This document shows, piece after piece, positions 15,737 to 25,413 of a stretch of 64,000 bases of DNA; positions within the stretch are counted from its first letter, which is position 1, and each line of letters begins with the position of its first letter. Below the pieces are notes generated by a model, which was not told where the DNA came from, did not search any database, and was given only the letters and a program-made list of their open reading frames with translations. This stretch comes from Pseudomonas sp. ACM7 (GTDB lineage Bacteria; Pseudomonadota; Gammaproteobacteria; Pseudomonadales; Pseudomonadaceae): the NCBI RefSeq assembly GCF_004136015.1, contig NZ_CP024866.1, positions 2,056,391-2,120,390 on the forward strand. Direction: 5' to 3'. A program made the translations under genes and the position numbers.

Positions 15737-18004
15737 TTAATTGAGGTTTTCGACGAGCAGCGCATCTACCCTCTGAAAGCCACGTGGCAATTTGTTACCA
15801 CGACGTCCACGCTCACCTTTGTAGTGTTCGAGGTCGTCTGCTTTCAGTGACAAGGTACGTTTTCCGGCCTGCAGCACCAATGTGGCGCCATCCGGCAATA
15901 CGGCGATGTCCGTGACATATTCTTCGCGACTGGCGACACGCTCACCGGAGATCCCGATGATCTTGTTGCCTTTGCCCTTACCTAATTGTGGCAGATCGCT
16001 GATCTTGAAGATCAGCAGGCGACCTTCGGTGGTCACCGAGGCCAGCCAGTTCTGCTCACGATCGGCCACCGGACGCGGCAGAATCACCTTGGCGTTGTTC
16101 GGCAGGCTCAACAGCGCCTTACCCGCCTTGTTCTTGGCCTGCAGGTCTTCACCCTTGACCACAAAACCGTAACCGGCGTCAGAAGCGATCACGTACAGCG
16201 AATCGTCTTCCGGCATCAGCACACATTCAAAGCTCGCCCCTGGTGGCGGCGTCAGACGGCCGGTCAACGGTTCGCCCTGGCCACGGGCCGATGGCAGCGT
16301 GTGCGCGGCCACCGAATAGCTGCGACCGGTGGAATCGATGAACACCGCAAACTGGTTGGAGCGGCCAGGCGCCAAGGCCTTGAAACCATCCCCGGCCTTG
16401 TAGGAAAGCCCGGTGGCGTCGATTTCGTGCCCCTTGGCAGAACGAACCCAACCTTTTTCCGACAGGACGACGGTCACTTTCTCGTTCGGCAGCAGATCGT
16501 GCTCGGTCAAGGCCTTGGCTTCGGAACGCTCGACGATTGGCGAGCGGCGGTCGTCGCCGTAGGTTTCGGCATCCTTGATCAGCTCGGTGCGGACCAGTTT
16601 TTTCAGCTTGGTTTCGCTGCCCAGCAGGGCTTGCAGCTTGGCCTGTTCCTTGAGCAGTTCATCCTGCTCGGCACGCAGCTTCATTTCTTCCAGTCGCGCC
16701 AACTGACGCAAACGGGTGTCGAGGATGTAGTCGGCCTGGATTTCGCTCAGGGCGAAACGCTCGATCAGCGCGGCTTTCGGGTGTTCCTCGGTGCGGATGA
16801 TGTGAATCACTTCATCCAGGTTGAGGTAGGCAATCAACAAACCGTCCAACAGGTGCAGGCGACGCTCGACCTTGTCGAGGCGGAATTGCAGGCGACGACG
16901 CACGGTGTTGACGCGGAACTCAAGCCATTCCACCAGCAGCGCACGCAGATTTTTCAGCTGCGGCTTGCCGTCGAGGCCGATGATGTTGATGTTGACCCGG
17001 TAGCTCGACTCCAGCTCGGTGCTGGCGAACAGGTGTGTCATTAACGCATCGTGGTCAAAGTTTTTGCGTGCGCCCGGAATGATCACGATCCGGCACGGGT
17101 TTTCGTGGTCGGATTCGTCTCGCAGGTCAGCGATCTGCGGGGCTTTGGACGGTTTGGCCTGCATCATGGCCGCGATCTGCTCCAGCACCTTGGCGCCGGA
17201 GACCTGATGCGGCAGCGCGGTGACAATGATGTCGCCGTCTTCGATGTGGTAGACCGCGCGCATGCGCACCGAGCCCTTGCCGGTTTCGTAGATTTTCAGC
17301 AGATCGGCACGCGGCGTGATGATTTCTGCTTCGGTCGGGTAATCCGGGCCCTGGATGTGTTCGCAGAGCTGTTCGACCGTTGCTTTGGGCTCATCGAGTA
17401 AACGCACGCACGCTGTTGCGACTTCGCGCAGGTTGTGCGGCGGCACGTCGGTGGCCATGCCCACGGCGATGCCGGTGGTGCCGTTGAGCAGGATGTTCGG
17501 CAAACGCGCCGGCAACACCAGCGGCTCGTCGAGCGTACCGTCGAAGTTCGGCCCCCAGTCCGCGGTGCCCTGGCCCAGTTCGCTGAGCAGCACTTCGGAA
17601 TAACGCGACAGCCGCGCTTCGGTGTAACGCATCGCGGCGAAAGACTTGGGATCATCCGGCGCACCCCAGTTACCCTGGCCGTCGACCAGCGTGTAGCGGT
17701 AGCTGAACGGCTGGGCCATCAGGACCATGGCTTCGTAGCAGGCCGAGTCGCCGTGCGGGTGGAATTTACCGAGCACGTCACCGACGGTACGCGCCGATTT
17801 CTTGTGCTTGGAATCGGCGTCCAGCCCCAACTCGCTCATCGCATAGATAATGCGCCGCTGTACCGGTTTCAGGCCGTCGCCGATATGCGGCAAGGCACGG
17901 TCCATGATCACGTACATGGAGTAGTTGAGGTAGGCATTTTCGGTGAAGTCAGCCAGTGACCGGCGTTCTACACCGTCCAGGCTGAGATCAAGGGAGTCGC
18001 TCAT
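15737..18004 (-). CDS. parC: DNA topoisomerase IV subunit A
   Basis: 755 residues from ATG 18004; the frame is open further upstream, but [20 protein letters not shown] is the normal start. ParC with ParE decatenates sister chromosomes. The catalytic tyrosine is Tyr127 in [11 protein letters not shown]. The quinolone-resistance region [10 protein letters not shown] has the wild-type Ser87 and Glu91. The C-terminal beta-pinwheel ends in [16 protein letters not shown] and KLPRGFQRV. It lies 7 bases after the retropepsin-like gene and appears to be the last gene of the parE-...-parC operon. Confidence 0.97.
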   Translation of the reverse strand: MSDSLDLSLDGVERRSLADFTENAYLNYSMYVIMDRALPHIGDGLKPVQRRIIYAMSELGLDADSKHKKSARTVGDVLGKFHPHGDSACYEAMVLMAQPFSYRYTLVDGQGNWGAPDDPKSFAAMRYTEARLSRYSEVLLSELGQGTADWGPNFDGTLDEPLVLPARLPNILLNGTTGIAVGMATDVPPHNLREVATACVRLLDEPKATVEQLCEHIQGPDYPTEAEIITPRADLLKIYETGKGSVRMRAVYHIEDGDIIVTALPHQVSGAKVLEQIAAMMQAKPSKAPQIADLRDESDHENPCRIVIIPGARKNFDHDALMTHLFASTELESSYRVNINIIGLDGKPQLKNLRALLVEWLEFRVNTVRRRLQFRLDKVERRLHLLDGLLIAYLNLDEVIHIIRTEEHPKAALIERFALSEIQADYILDTRLRQLARLEEMKLRAEQDELLKEQAKLQALLGSETKLKKLVRTELIKDAETYGDDRRSPIVERSEAKALTEHDLLPNEKVTVVLSEKGWVRSAKGHEIDATGLSYKAGDGFKALAPGRSNQFAVFIDSTGRSYSVAAHTLPSARGQGEPLTGRLTPPPGASFECVLMPEDDSLYVIASDAGYGFVVKGEDLQAKNKAGKALLSLPNNAKVILPRPVADREQNWLASVTTEGRLLIFKISDLPQLGKGKGNKIIGISGERVASREEYVTDIAVLPDGATLVLQAGKRTLSLKADDLEHYKGERGRRGNKLPRGFQRVDALLVENLN

Positions 18005-18011
18005 GCGGGCC

Positions 18012-18536
18012 TCATCGGTTCGTTGTCTGGCGCAGCAGCATGGTGCCACCGCGCTGGGTAAATTCAAGTTTGTTCAGCGCGCTCATTCCGAGCAGCACTT
18101 GATGGCCATCCAGGCCTGGCACGACGAGGGCGCGCACATCACGCAGCACAATGTCACCCAGTTGCAGCCGGTCGATGCGGGTTCGGTAACCCTGGGTGCG
18201 ACCGTTGGCTGTGCTCAGGGTCACCCCGAAGCCTTTTTCCAGCTTTAGCCGTTCGGCCATTTCCGCCGGGATCGACACGTCGGTCGCCCCGGTATCGAGC
18301 ATGAAATCCACTGGCTGGCCGTTGATCTGGCCGCTGGCGACGAAGTGACCCTGTGTGTTGCTGGCCAGTTTCACTTCGATAAAACCTTCGCCCTGCTCAG
18401 AGCTGACGACAGTGTTGGGGTTCTGCTGACGCGCCTCCCACTGACCGAAAAACCGCGTCGCCAGAAACAGCGCCGCGCACCAGGCCAGCACCATAAATAC
18501 CCGACCGGCGCGTTTTCCCGGCGTTTGCTGGCTCAC
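18012..18536 (-). CDS. Retropepsin-like aspartic protease, membrane-anchored
   Basis: 174 residues. A single N-terminal membrane helix (about 11-27) leads to a periplasmic domain with the aspartic protease motif [12 protein letters not shown] (catalytic Asp at about 82). It belongs to the clan AA, TIGR02281-type bacterial retropepsin family, which functions as a homodimer with one active-site motif per chain. Its start overlaps the stop of the esterase-like gene by 4 bases (ATGA), so the two are translationally coupled. Substrate unknown. Its presence between parE and parC matches PA4965 in PAO1. Confidence 0.85.
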   Translation of the reverse strand: MSQQTPGKRAGRVFMVLAWCAALFLATRFFGQWEARQQNPNTVVSSEQGEGFIEVKLASNTQGHFVASGQINGQPVDFMLDTGATDVSIPAEMAERLKLEKGFGVTLSTANGRTQGYRTRIDRLQLGDIVLRDVRALVVPGLDGHQVLLGMSALNKLEFTQRGGTMLLRQTTNR

Positions 18537-19522
18537 GGCTTGGCGCTCCAGCCGCCTTCAGGCGCGGCAAAGCGCCAGACGATCGGACGTTCCTCGCCAT
18601 CGGCGCGGGCATCGTTGTTGTTGTCGGTGCCAATCCACGCGCCTTCGGCGTCAACAATCAATGCTTCGGTCAGGCCGTAAGGATTTGAATAGCGGCGATG
18701 CGCCTGCAAGGCTTCATTGGCAAACGACCAGCAGCGCTCGACCTTGGCCGTCACCGAATCACGGCGGCAGATCTGGTAAGCGTTGCGCTCAAGGGTAAAC
18801 AGCTTGCCGTTGAACAGCGACAGGTCGGCAAAGTCTCGGGACACTGCTTTGGCTCGGGGAAACTGCGCCGGCTGCATTTCTTTCCCGGCTTCGCTCAGCA
18901 ACACACAGCCACCATCGCAATCCCATACCGTTTGTTTGCGTTTGATCAGCAACAATCCACGACTTTGACGCTCGGCGGCGAGCCACAATTGATCACCCGC
19001 CGGATTGATCGCCAAGCCCTCGAACAACGCATTGAAGTGCAGCAGCATGCCGCTGGCCCGGGCTTCGCGAATCAGAATCGGCGAGATCTTCAGCCATGAC
19101 GATGGCCCAACGGGTGGCACTTGCAGAATCGCAGCATGGGATTCGCTGACGATGTAGCGATTACCGGCGCTGTCGCAGGTGATGCCTTCAAAATCCAGAT
19201 CCCCGCCACGAACAAACGACGCCACCCAGGTTCGCGAACGCAAGCCCCAGGGCAAACCGCTGTCTGGCACCGGTGGTACGCCGATGCCCACGGTTTCGGC
19301 TTGCCATACCTTGTCGCGGGTATCGAGCCGGTAAATCTGATCGTCGTCGCGATCCGACACCGTCCACATATCCTTGCCACACTGGGCCAGCCCGGACAGG
19401 TTGCCGCCGCGCATACCGTCAACGGGATGCTCGGACAACAGGCGCAACTGCGGCACCGGTTCGGCAAACACCGAAACCGAGGTCAGAAATAACGCACACG
19501 CCAGGGCAAAGCCAACCCGCAT
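18533..19522 (-). CDS. Phytase-like esterase-domain secreted protein
   Basis: 329 residues. A signal peptide (MRVGFALACALFLTSVSVFA) indicates export. The body matches the esterase-like phytase domain family: GGNLSGLAQCGKDMWTVSDRDDDQIYRLD, FEGITCDSAGNRYIVSE, NALFEGLAINPAGDQLWLA and NPYGLTEALIVD, giving a beta-propeller with repeated acidic, possibly metal-binding loops. The true substrate is not known. The gene overlaps the parE stop by 1 base (TGATG) and the retropepsin start by 4, placing it inside the parE-parC operon, as PA4966 in PAO1. Confidence 0.8.
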   Translation of the reverse strand: MRVGFALACALFLTSVSVFAEPVPQLRLLSEHPVDGMRGGNLSGLAQCGKDMWTVSDRDDDQIYRLDTRDKVWQAETVGIGVPPVPDSGLPWGLRSRTWVASFVRGGDLDFEGITCDSAGNRYIVSESHAAILQVPPVGPSSWLKISPILIREARASGMLLHFNALFEGLAINPAGDQLWLAAERQSRGLLLIKRKQTVWDCDGGCVLLSEAGKEMQPAQFPRAKAVSRDFADLSLFNGKLFTLERNAYQICRRDSVTAKVERCWSFANEALQAHRRYSNPYGLTEALIVDAEGAWIGTDNNNDARADGEERPIVWRFAAPEGGWSAKP

Positions 19523-21426
19523 CAGCCAAGAACCTCGGCCAGGTTGCCTTTGGATTCCAACCAGGATTTGCGGTCACCGGCGCGTTTCTTCGCCAGCAGC
19601 ATGTCCATCATTTCCGAGGTCGCTTCGAAATCGTCCAGCGTCAGCTGCACCAGACGCCGAGTGTTCGGGTCCATGGTGGTTTCGCGCAGCTGCGGCGGGT
19701 TCATTTCACCCAGACCTTTGAATCGTGTGACCTGCGGCTTGCCGCGTTTCTTCTCGGCCACCAGACGATCGAGGATGCCATCGCGTTCGGCTTCGTCCAG
19801 GGCGTAGTAAATCTCTTTACCCAGGTCGATACGGTACAACGGCGGCATCGCGACGTAGACGTGACCGGCATCCACCAACGGGCGGAAATGCTGGACGAAC
19901 AACGCGCACAGCAACGTGGCGATGTGCAGACCGTCGGAGTCGGCGTCGGCGAGGATGCAGATCTTGCCGTAACGCAACTGAGCGATGTCCGCCGAGCCCG
20001 GATCGACACCGATGGCCACGGCGATGTTGTGCACTTCCTGGCTGGCCAGCACTTCGCTGCCGTCGACTTCCCAGGTGTTCAGAATCTTGCCGCGCAACGG
20101 CAGGATCGCTTGAAATTCTTTATCCCGTGCCTGCTTGGCCGAACCGCCGGCGGAATCACCTTCCACCAGGAACAGCTCGGAACGCATCGGGTCTTGCCCG
20201 GCGCAGTCGGCGAGTTTGCCCGGCAATGCCGGCCCGGCGGTGATGCGCTTGCGCTCGACCTTTTTGCTGGCCTTGAGGCGACGGCCGGCGTTGTTGATCG
20301 CCAGTTCCGCCAGCAGCATGCCGGTTTCCGGGTTGGCGTTGAGCCACAGGCTGAAGGCATCTTTGACCACACCGGAAACGAATGCAGCCGCTTCACGGGA
20401 CGACAGGCGCTCTTTGGTCTGGCCGGAGAATTGCGGCTCCTGCATCTTCATCGACAGCACGAAAGCGATACGTTCCCAGACGTCTTCCGGCGCCAGTTTC
20501 ACGCCACGAGGCAGCAGGCTGCGGAATTCGCAGAATTCGCGCATGGCATCGAGCAAGCCCTGACGCAGACCGTTGACGTGGGTACCGCCCTGCGCCGTCG
20601 GGATCAGGTTGACGTAGCTTTCCTGCACGCTGTCGCCACCTTCCGGCAACCACAGCAGGGCCCAATCGACCGCTTCTTTGTTACCGGCCAGGCTGCCGCA
20701 GAACGGCTCGTCCGGCAGGCGTTCGAATCCGTTGACCGCGTCCACCAGGTAGGAGCGCAGGCCGTCTTCGTAATGCCATTCGACTTTCTCGCCGGTGGCC
20801 TTGTCTTCAAAACTGACCAGCAGCCCCGGGCACAGAACGGCCTTGGCCTTGAGCACGTGCTTGAGTCGGCTGATGGAGAATTTCGGCGAGTCGAAGTATT
20901 TCGGGTCCGGCGCGAAGAATACGCTGGTACCCGTGTTGCGCTTGCCGACGGTACCAATGATTTCCAGCTCGGTTTTCTTGTAACCGTCGGCGAAGGTCAT
21001 CTGGTATTCGTTGCCGTCACGCTTGACGCGTACCCGGACTTCGTTCGACAAGGCGTTGACCACGGAAATACCCACCCCGTGCAGACCGCCGGAGAACTGG
21101 TAGTTCTTGTTGGAAAACTTGCCGCCCGCGTGGAGCTTGGTGAGGATCAGCTCGACGCCCGACACGCCTTCTTCGGCGTGGATATCCACCGGCATGCCGC
21201 GGCCGTCATCGCTGACTTCCAGGGAGTGATCGGCGTGCAGGATGACCTGCACCGAGGTCGCGTGCCCGGCCAAGGCTTCGTCGACGCTGTTGTCGATGAC
21301 TTCCTGGGCGAGGTGGTTCGGCCGACTGGTGTCGGTGTACATGCCGGGGCGTTTGCGCACCGGGTCGAGGCCCGAGAGGACTTCGATGGCGTCTGCGTTA
21401 TAAGAGCTAGCGCTGGGAGTGGCCAT
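19522..21426 (-). CDS. parE: DNA topoisomerase IV subunit B
   Basis: 634 residues. The GHKL ATPase motifs DNSVDEALAG and DDGRGMPVDIH, with the GGLHGVGISVVNALS lid, are in place at the N-terminus. The TOPRIM Mg-binding motifs EGDSAGGSAKQARD (about 420) and DADSDGLHI (about 500) are intact. It is the ATP-driven partner of ParC. It heads a compact parE-esterase-retropepsin-parC operon joined by overlaps of 1 and 4 bases and a 7-base gap. Confidence 0.97.
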   Translation of the reverse strand: MATPSASSYNADAIEVLSGLDPVRKRPGMYTDTSRPNHLAQEVIDNSVDEALAGHATSVQVILHADHSLEVSDDGRGMPVDIHAEEGVSGVELILTKLHAGGKFSNKNYQFSGGLHGVGISVVNALSNEVRVRVKRDGNEYQMTFADGYKKTELEIIGTVGKRNTGTSVFFAPDPKYFDSPKFSISRLKHVLKAKAVLCPGLLVSFEDKATGEKVEWHYEDGLRSYLVDAVNGFERLPDEPFCGSLAGNKEAVDWALLWLPEGGDSVQESYVNLIPTAQGGTHVNGLRQGLLDAMREFCEFRSLLPRGVKLAPEDVWERIAFVLSMKMQEPQFSGQTKERLSSREAAAFVSGVVKDAFSLWLNANPETGMLLAELAINNAGRRLKASKKVERKRITAGPALPGKLADCAGQDPMRSELFLVEGDSAGGSAKQARDKEFQAILPLRGKILNTWEVDGSEVLASQEVHNIAVAIGVDPGSADIAQLRYGKICILADADSDGLHIATLLCALFVQHFRPLVDAGHVYVAMPPLYRIDLGKEIYYALDEAERDGILDRLVAEKKRGKPQVTRFKGLGEMNPPQLRETTMDPNTRRLVQLTLDDFEATSEMMDMLLAKKRAGDRKSWLESKGNLAEVLG

Positions 21427-21480
21427 GGGGTCTCGTCGTCCGCCTGAAAAAAGAGTGTTCTGTGAAAAAGAGGCGATGGT

Positions 21481-22089
21481 TCACAGTGCTGTGAAATCAA
21501 TCGCCTGATACAAATCTGCGCCGATGCTGGCAAAGCTCAACATTGCCGGAAGTTGCGCGGCAAAACCCTGGAAACTATGGTCGCCGCCGGCCTGGATGCG
21601 CAAGGCACAGGCCCGGTAGTACTGCTGGGCGAGGCGATAGTCCAGCGTTTCGTCGCCGGTCTGCAACCACACCTGATACCGCTGCGGGTCCTGGGGCGCC
21701 GGCACTTCCAGCTCGGCCAGGGCCGTCACGTGGTCGTGGGTCAACTCCCAGGCCTCATCGGTATACAGGTTTTTCTGCGTCCCCAGATACCCGTCGAACA
21801 TCCGGTGCGGACTGACGGCAGGGTTGATCAACAGGGCCTTGAGGCCATGGCGCTCGGCCAAGTGAGTCGCATAGTAGCCGCCGAGTGAGCTGCCGACCAG
21901 CAGTGGCCGCCCAAGCTCCTCAATCGCCTTGTTTAGCTGACCGATGGCCTCACGCGGATGGTGATGCAAGGCCGGGACGCGCAACTGATCGCTCAAGCCC
22001 AGACGTTCCATCACATTGATCAACTGACAGGCCTTTTTGGAGGCAGGCGCGCTGTTGAAACCGTGGATATATAGGATCGAACCGGACAT
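21481..22089 (-). CDS. yqiA: YqiA-family esterase
   Basis: 202 residues from ATG 22089 with AGGGAGC 6 bases upstream; the longer open frame reads into a REP and is rejected. An alpha/beta hydrolase of the YqiA/UPF0227 type: N-terminal ILYIHGFNSAPASKKA, nucleophile elbow VGSSLGGYYATHLAE, acid in the TGDETLDYRLA strand and the final His in GGDHSFQGF. It occurs next to cpdA and parE in many gammaproteobacteria. The natural ester substrate is unknown. Confidence 0.92.
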   Translation of the reverse strand: MSGSILYIHGFNSAPASKKACQLINVMERLGLSDQLRVPALHHHPREAIGQLNKAIEELGRPLLVGSSLGGYYATHLAERHGLKALLINPAVSPHRMFDGYLGTQKNLYTDEAWELTHDHVTALAELEVPAPQDPQRYQVWLQTGDETLDYRLAQQYYRACALRIQAGGDHSFQGFAAQLPAMLSFASIGADLYQAIDFTAL

Positions 22090-22183
22090 TTGAGCTCCCT
22101 GTGCGTCGGGTAAAGAGGCGCAGTTTACAGGGAGTCGAGTGGATCGGGGATATCCTCGGAATTCAAGGCGCCTGCACTGACGC

Positions 22184-22278
22184 CTTCGCGAGCAAGCCCG
22201 CTCCCACATTGGATCTCGGGTGCTCACAAATCTTATGTACGCTGCAGATCTCCTGTGGGAGCGGGCTTGCTCGCGAAG
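22184..22278. repeat. REP pair, family A
   Basis: Inverted copies at 22184-22210 and 22253-22278 in the cpdA-yqiA gap. The separating 42 bases include ctgcagatctcc next to the right copy. The pair sits inside the presumed operon, so it may attenuate or stabilise the transcript between cpdA and yqiA. Confidence 0.9.
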
Positions 22279-22303
22279 GCCGCACTTCGGTCTTTCTGAG
22301 TGA

Positions 22304-23119
22304 TCAGTAGCCGTTCGAGCCGTAATCAACCTGAAAATCGAACCCGGTAACGCGTTCTACGCCGGTTTCGAGCTGGCCATCCGGCAACAGCCGCAACCAG
22401 CGGTACCCCGGCGCCTGGTCACTCACCTTGAAATCATCACTGCCCGGCTCGAACTGAATACACGTCGAAGGCGAAGCAATCAATCGCACGCCATTGCGAT
22501 CCTGATCAATTTCCTGATGCACATGCCCCCACAAAACAGCTCGCACCTGCGGAAACCGATCCAGCACGGCAAACAAAGCGTCTGGATTGCGCAATCCAAT
22601 GGGCTCCATCCACGCACAGCCAATCGACACCGGATGATGGTGAAAGCACACCAGATGATGGCGCTCCGGCGCCTCACTCAACGAACGGGCCAGCAACTGT
22701 AGCTGCTCATCTTGCAAATACCCCGGCACCGACCCCGGTACGGCCGAATCAAGCAACGTGACGCGCCAGTTACCGACATCCACCACCGGCTCCAGCAACG
22801 CGCTCTGCACGGCAGCCTCCGCCATGATCCGCGGCTCATCATGATTACCGGGAATCCAGCGCGCCGGCGCATCGAGCTGTCGCGTCAGGTCGCGAAACTG
22901 CTGATAGGACTCCAGCGTCCCGTCCTGAGAAAGATCGCCACTGGCAATAATCAGGTCGATCTGCGGCTGCTGAAGCCGCACCAGCTCGATGACTTTTTGC
23001 AGGCTGTCCCGGGTATTCATGCCCAACAACGTCCCGTCCGTCTCGGCAAACAGATGACTGTCGGAAAGTTGCACCAGCAACGCCGAATCGGCGGTGGTCA
23101 AAATGGATACGCTCGGCAA
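22304..23119 (-). CDS. cpdA: 3',5'-cyclic AMP phosphodiesterase CpdA
   Basis: 271 residues starting at TTG 23119, chosen because TGGGAG lies 6 bases before it and the protein then begins MPSVSILTT. A GTG at 23143 is an alternative adding 8 residues. Class III calcineurin-like phosphodiesterase motifs are in order: QLSDSHLF, SGDLSQDG, PGNHDEPR, FHHHPVS and GHVHQEID, giving the dimetal site. CpdA lowers cAMP and thereby Vfr/Crp signalling. It is separated from the upstream DUF1249 gene by a 159-bp palindrome and from yqiA by a REP pair. Confidence 0.94.
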   Translation of the reverse strand: MPSVSILTTADSALLVQLSDSHLFAETDGTLLGMNTRDSLQKVIELVRLQQPQIDLIIASGDLSQDGTLESYQQFRDLTRQLDAPARWIPGNHDEPRIMAEAAVQSALLEPVVDVGNWRVTLLDSAVPGSVPGYLQDEQLQLLARSLSEAPERHHLVCFHHHPVSIGCAWMEPIGLRNPDALFAVLDRFPQVRAVLWGHVHQEIDQDRNGVRLIASPSTCIQFEPGSDDFKVSDQAPGYRWLRLLPDGQLETGVERVTGFDFQVDYGSNGY

Positions 23120-23219
23120 GGCGTTCTCCCAGGGCTGAATCACGGGATGGATGAGTGCCGCAATTATGCTGGGGGACGATCAAAAGGGGAAACCTGTGAA
23201 CCTGACGCAGTTCACACCT

Positions 23220-23378
23220 AGCGCCCTATCTCCCAAATATGCTCTTTTTTTGGCGAGTGGTCATTGTCGTCAGGCAAGGCGCCGCGACGACTCATAGCTA
23301 GCTATGGGGAGGAGCGGCAACGCAGCATGGCGACAATGAACACCGCCAAAAATGAGCATATTTGGGAGATAGGGCGCT
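23220..23378. repeat. 159-bp palindromic element between DUF1249 gene and cpdA
   Basis: The outer 25 bases are perfect inverted repeats (23220-23244 and 23354-23378; left arm agcgccctatctcccaaata plus tgctc). The stem continues imperfectly inward through tttttggcg...cattgtcg on both sides to a perfect 12-bp centre, atagctagctat. The right end reaches the stop codon of the DUF1249 gene. It carries no ORF. It could be a miniature mobile element or a structural RNA/terminator separating the upstream genes from cpdA. It differs from both REP families in the window. Confidence 0.85.
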
Positions 23379-23830
23379 CAACGCACAACGGCGTACTCGT
23401 GCCCGCAGGCCAGGCAATGGCTCAGCCATTCGCCCAGAAACATATTCAGCTGGGCCTTTTCGTCCGGCTGATGCATTGAGGCGTTCGGGTAAGGATAGAT
23501 GCCGCGAAAACGTCGCGCATGTTCGGCGCTGACGACTTCGGCCATGCACGCGTCGTGATAGACCTGGACTTCCAGTTGCGGCACCGGCAGCCACGGCAGG
23601 CTGTGTTCCTGGCGCACTTGCAGGGTTGTGGTGTATGGGCAGACCTGCAGCACTTCGAGGGCCAGCACGCCGAGCATCTGGTCGCCGTGGGTCACGGCAA
23701 TGCGCCGCGCCTCAGGCTCGTTGCGCATGTCCGGTAGCAGTCGCATCAGGCGCGCGTAGTTGGCCTCGCAGGAGGCTTGCAGCCCCACAAGGTCGACCCG
23801 ATAGCGATCGCGCAGTTTGTTTACGACCAT
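23378..23830 (-). CDS. DUF1249 (YqiB-like) protein
   Basis: 150 residues. It matches the DUF1249/YqiB family: RDRYRVDLVGLQASCEANYARLMRLLP, then VRQEHSLPWLPVP and YHDACMAEVVS, with a C-terminal LNMFLGEWLSHCLACGHE. No function is established. The ATG overlaps the nudF stop by 10 bases (ATGGTCGTAA), so it is coupled to nudF. The same gene order (nudF, yqiB, cpdA, yqiA, parE) is found in enterobacteria. Confidence 0.9.
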   Translation of the reverse strand: MVVNKLRDRYRVDLVGLQASCEANYARLMRLLPDMRNEPEARRIAVTHGDQMLGVLALEVLQVCPYTTTLQVRQEHSLPWLPVPQLEVQVYHDACMAEVVSAEHARRFRGIYPYPNASMHQPDEKAQLNMFLGEWLSHCLACGHEYAVVR

Positions 23831-24438
23831 AACCCCCTCACTTCAGCGCGGTTCAAAGCTAGCCATTGCAAGGCAATGATGCTGGCCGCGTTGGCAATTC
23901 GTCCGTCGCGTACGGCCTGCAGGGCATCTTCGAACGCCCAGACCGTGACGCGGATATCTTCTGCTTCTTCCTCCAGCCCATGCAGGCCGCCGACGCCGGT
24001 GCTGTCGCAACGCCCCAGGTACAAATGCACGAATTCATTGCTACCGCCCGGCGATGGAAAGTATTTGGTCATCGGCCAGAGCGCCCCGAACACAAGCCCA
24101 GCTTCCTCCTGCCCTTCGCGGTGAGCAACTTCTTCCGGCACTTCTTCCTTGTCGATCAGACCGGCGACCAGTTCGATCAGCCATGGATTGTCAGTCTTGC
24201 CCATGGCGCCGACACGGAACTGCTCGATCAACACCACTTCATCGCGCAGCGGATCGTAAGGCAGTACGCACACCGCATCGTGGCGAACGAACACTTCACG
24301 ATTGATCTCGCGACTCATGCCACCGGCAAACAATTCGTGACGCAAGTGCACACGATCGAGCTTGTAGAAACCCTCGTAGCACTTTTCGCGCCGGACGATA
24401 TCAACGGCTGTCGGAATGGCGTTGGCAAAATCAGTCAT
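23821..24438 (-). CDS. nudF: ADP-ribose pyrophosphatase (Nudix)
   Basis: 205 residues. The Nudix box is complete at about 100-122: GLIDKEEVPEEVAHREGQEE followed by AGL, with the REGQEE catalytic glutamates. The enzyme hydrolyses ADP-ribose to AMP and ribose 5-phosphate. DPLRDEVVLIEQFRVG before it is typical of the ADPRase subgroup. The 228-bp gap to the divergent lipoprotein gene should hold both promoters; no specific site was recognised there. Confidence 0.93.
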   Translation of the reverse strand: MTDFANAIPTAVDIVRREKCYEGFYKLDRVHLRHELFAGGMSREINREVFVRHDAVCVLPYDPLRDEVVLIEQFRVGAMGKTDNPWLIELVAGLIDKEEVPEEVAHREGQEEAGLVFGALWPMTKYFPSPGGSNEFVHLYLGRCDSTGVGGLHGLEEEAEDIRVTVWAFEDALQAVRDGRIANAASIIALQWLALNRAEVRGLWS

Positions 24439-24666
24439 GACAATCCTCTTTACTGCAAATCCGTTACGAGGCTCCTTTTTGTTACTTGCAACCTCGACTT
24501 CGCGCCATCCTAACGCGCCCGTGACCTTTGATGCAGCCCCTTTCCAGTCAGCGGGATAGACGGTGAGGGTGAAACCAACTCTAATTAGCTTAGTGGCGAA
24601 CTGACTGCTTCGTTGAGAGTCGAAGCGGATAACTTTTTGCCTTTCCCTGTTTTATGAAGGACGCCC

Positions 24667-25413
24667 ATGTCGCTTTTTAAAATCGCCTCCGCGGCCGCAA
24701 TCGCCCTGACCCTGGGCGCCTGCCAGAGTTTGTTCCAACCCAACTACCGGACGCCGCTGGAAACCACCCGCGATGCTTCCGAACAGCTGAAACCGGGTTG
24801 CACAACACCTGACTGCCCGCTGGTGAACATCGATACGCTGCGCTTCCCGGCCGAACCGCAGTTGGACGGCATCGTCGAAAAACGCCTGCTGCAAATGACC
24901 CGCACTTCGCCCGACGCCCCGGTGGCGCCGACGCTGGCAGCGTATCGCGAGCAATTTTTGAGCAGTGCTGGCCCGCGTAACAGCAGTTACCTGCAAGCCA
25001 AGGTACGTGAGCAGCATGACGGCTTGGTGATCGTTGAATTTTCCAGCTACCTGGACACCGGCGGCGCCCATGGCACACCGGGCCGCAGCTTCATCAACTA
25101 TTCGCGCCAGCAACACAAAGTGCTGACGCTGTCGGACATGTTGGTGCCGGGGCAGGAAGAGGCGTTCTGGAAAGCCGCGCAGGTGGCGCACAACAGTTGG
25201 CTGATCAGCACCAAGCTCGACCAGGAGCCAGAGTTCGTGAAGAGCTGGCCCTTCGTCAAAACCCAGAACGTGGCGCTGACGTACGGCGGGGTGATCCTCA
25301 AGTACGAAGTGAGCACCATCGCGCCTTACGCGCTGGGTCACGTCGAACTGAAGATCCCTTACCCTCGCCTGAACGGCATTATCAAACCCGAGCTGTTTCC
25401 TGGCCGTAACTGA
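24667..25413 (+). CDS. DUF3298/RsiV-like lipoprotein
   Basis: 248 residues. The signal peptide ends in the lipobox LGAC (Cys19). The C-terminal half (VIVEFSSYLDTGGAHG, RSFINYSRQQHKVLTLSDML, FWKAAQ, PYALGHVELKIPY) matches the DUF3298 domain shared with anti-sigma factor RsiV, where the family binds muramidase; binding here is not established. AAGGA lies 6 bases before the ATG. Its 3' end overlaps the convergent cytX gene by 32 bases. It is the PA4972 position in PAO1. Confidence 0.8.
   Translation: MSLFKIASAAAIALTLGACQSLFQPNYRTPLETTRDASEQLKPGCTTPDCPLVNIDTLRFPAEPQLDGIVEKRLLQMTRTSPDAPVAPTLAAYREQFLSSAGPRNSSYLQAKVREQHDGLVIVEFSSYLDTGGAHGTPGRSFINYSRQQHKVLTLSDMLVPGQEEAFWKAAQVAHNSWLISTKLDQEPEFVKSWPFVKTQNVALTYGGVILKYEVSTIAPYALGHVELKIPYPRLNGIIKPELFPGRN

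Noticed and set aside
18989..19522. Possibility that the phytase-like esterase is a pseudogene because of odd placement between parE and parC
   Set aside because: The frame is intact with a signal peptide and tight translational coupling to both neighbours.
19273..21447. Open frame of more than 700 codons opposite parE
   Set aside because: Mirror of the strongly biased parE codons; no domain recognised; parE is unambiguous.
22090..22329. N-terminal extension of YqiA (80 residues) reading into the REP pair
   Set aside because: The extension encodes the REP sequence; AGGGAGC before the ATG at 22089 and homology support the shorter start.
23264..23479. Open frame through the 159-bp palindrome
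   Set aside because: It depends on palindrome sequence and overlaps the DUF1249 gene antisense; no RBS.
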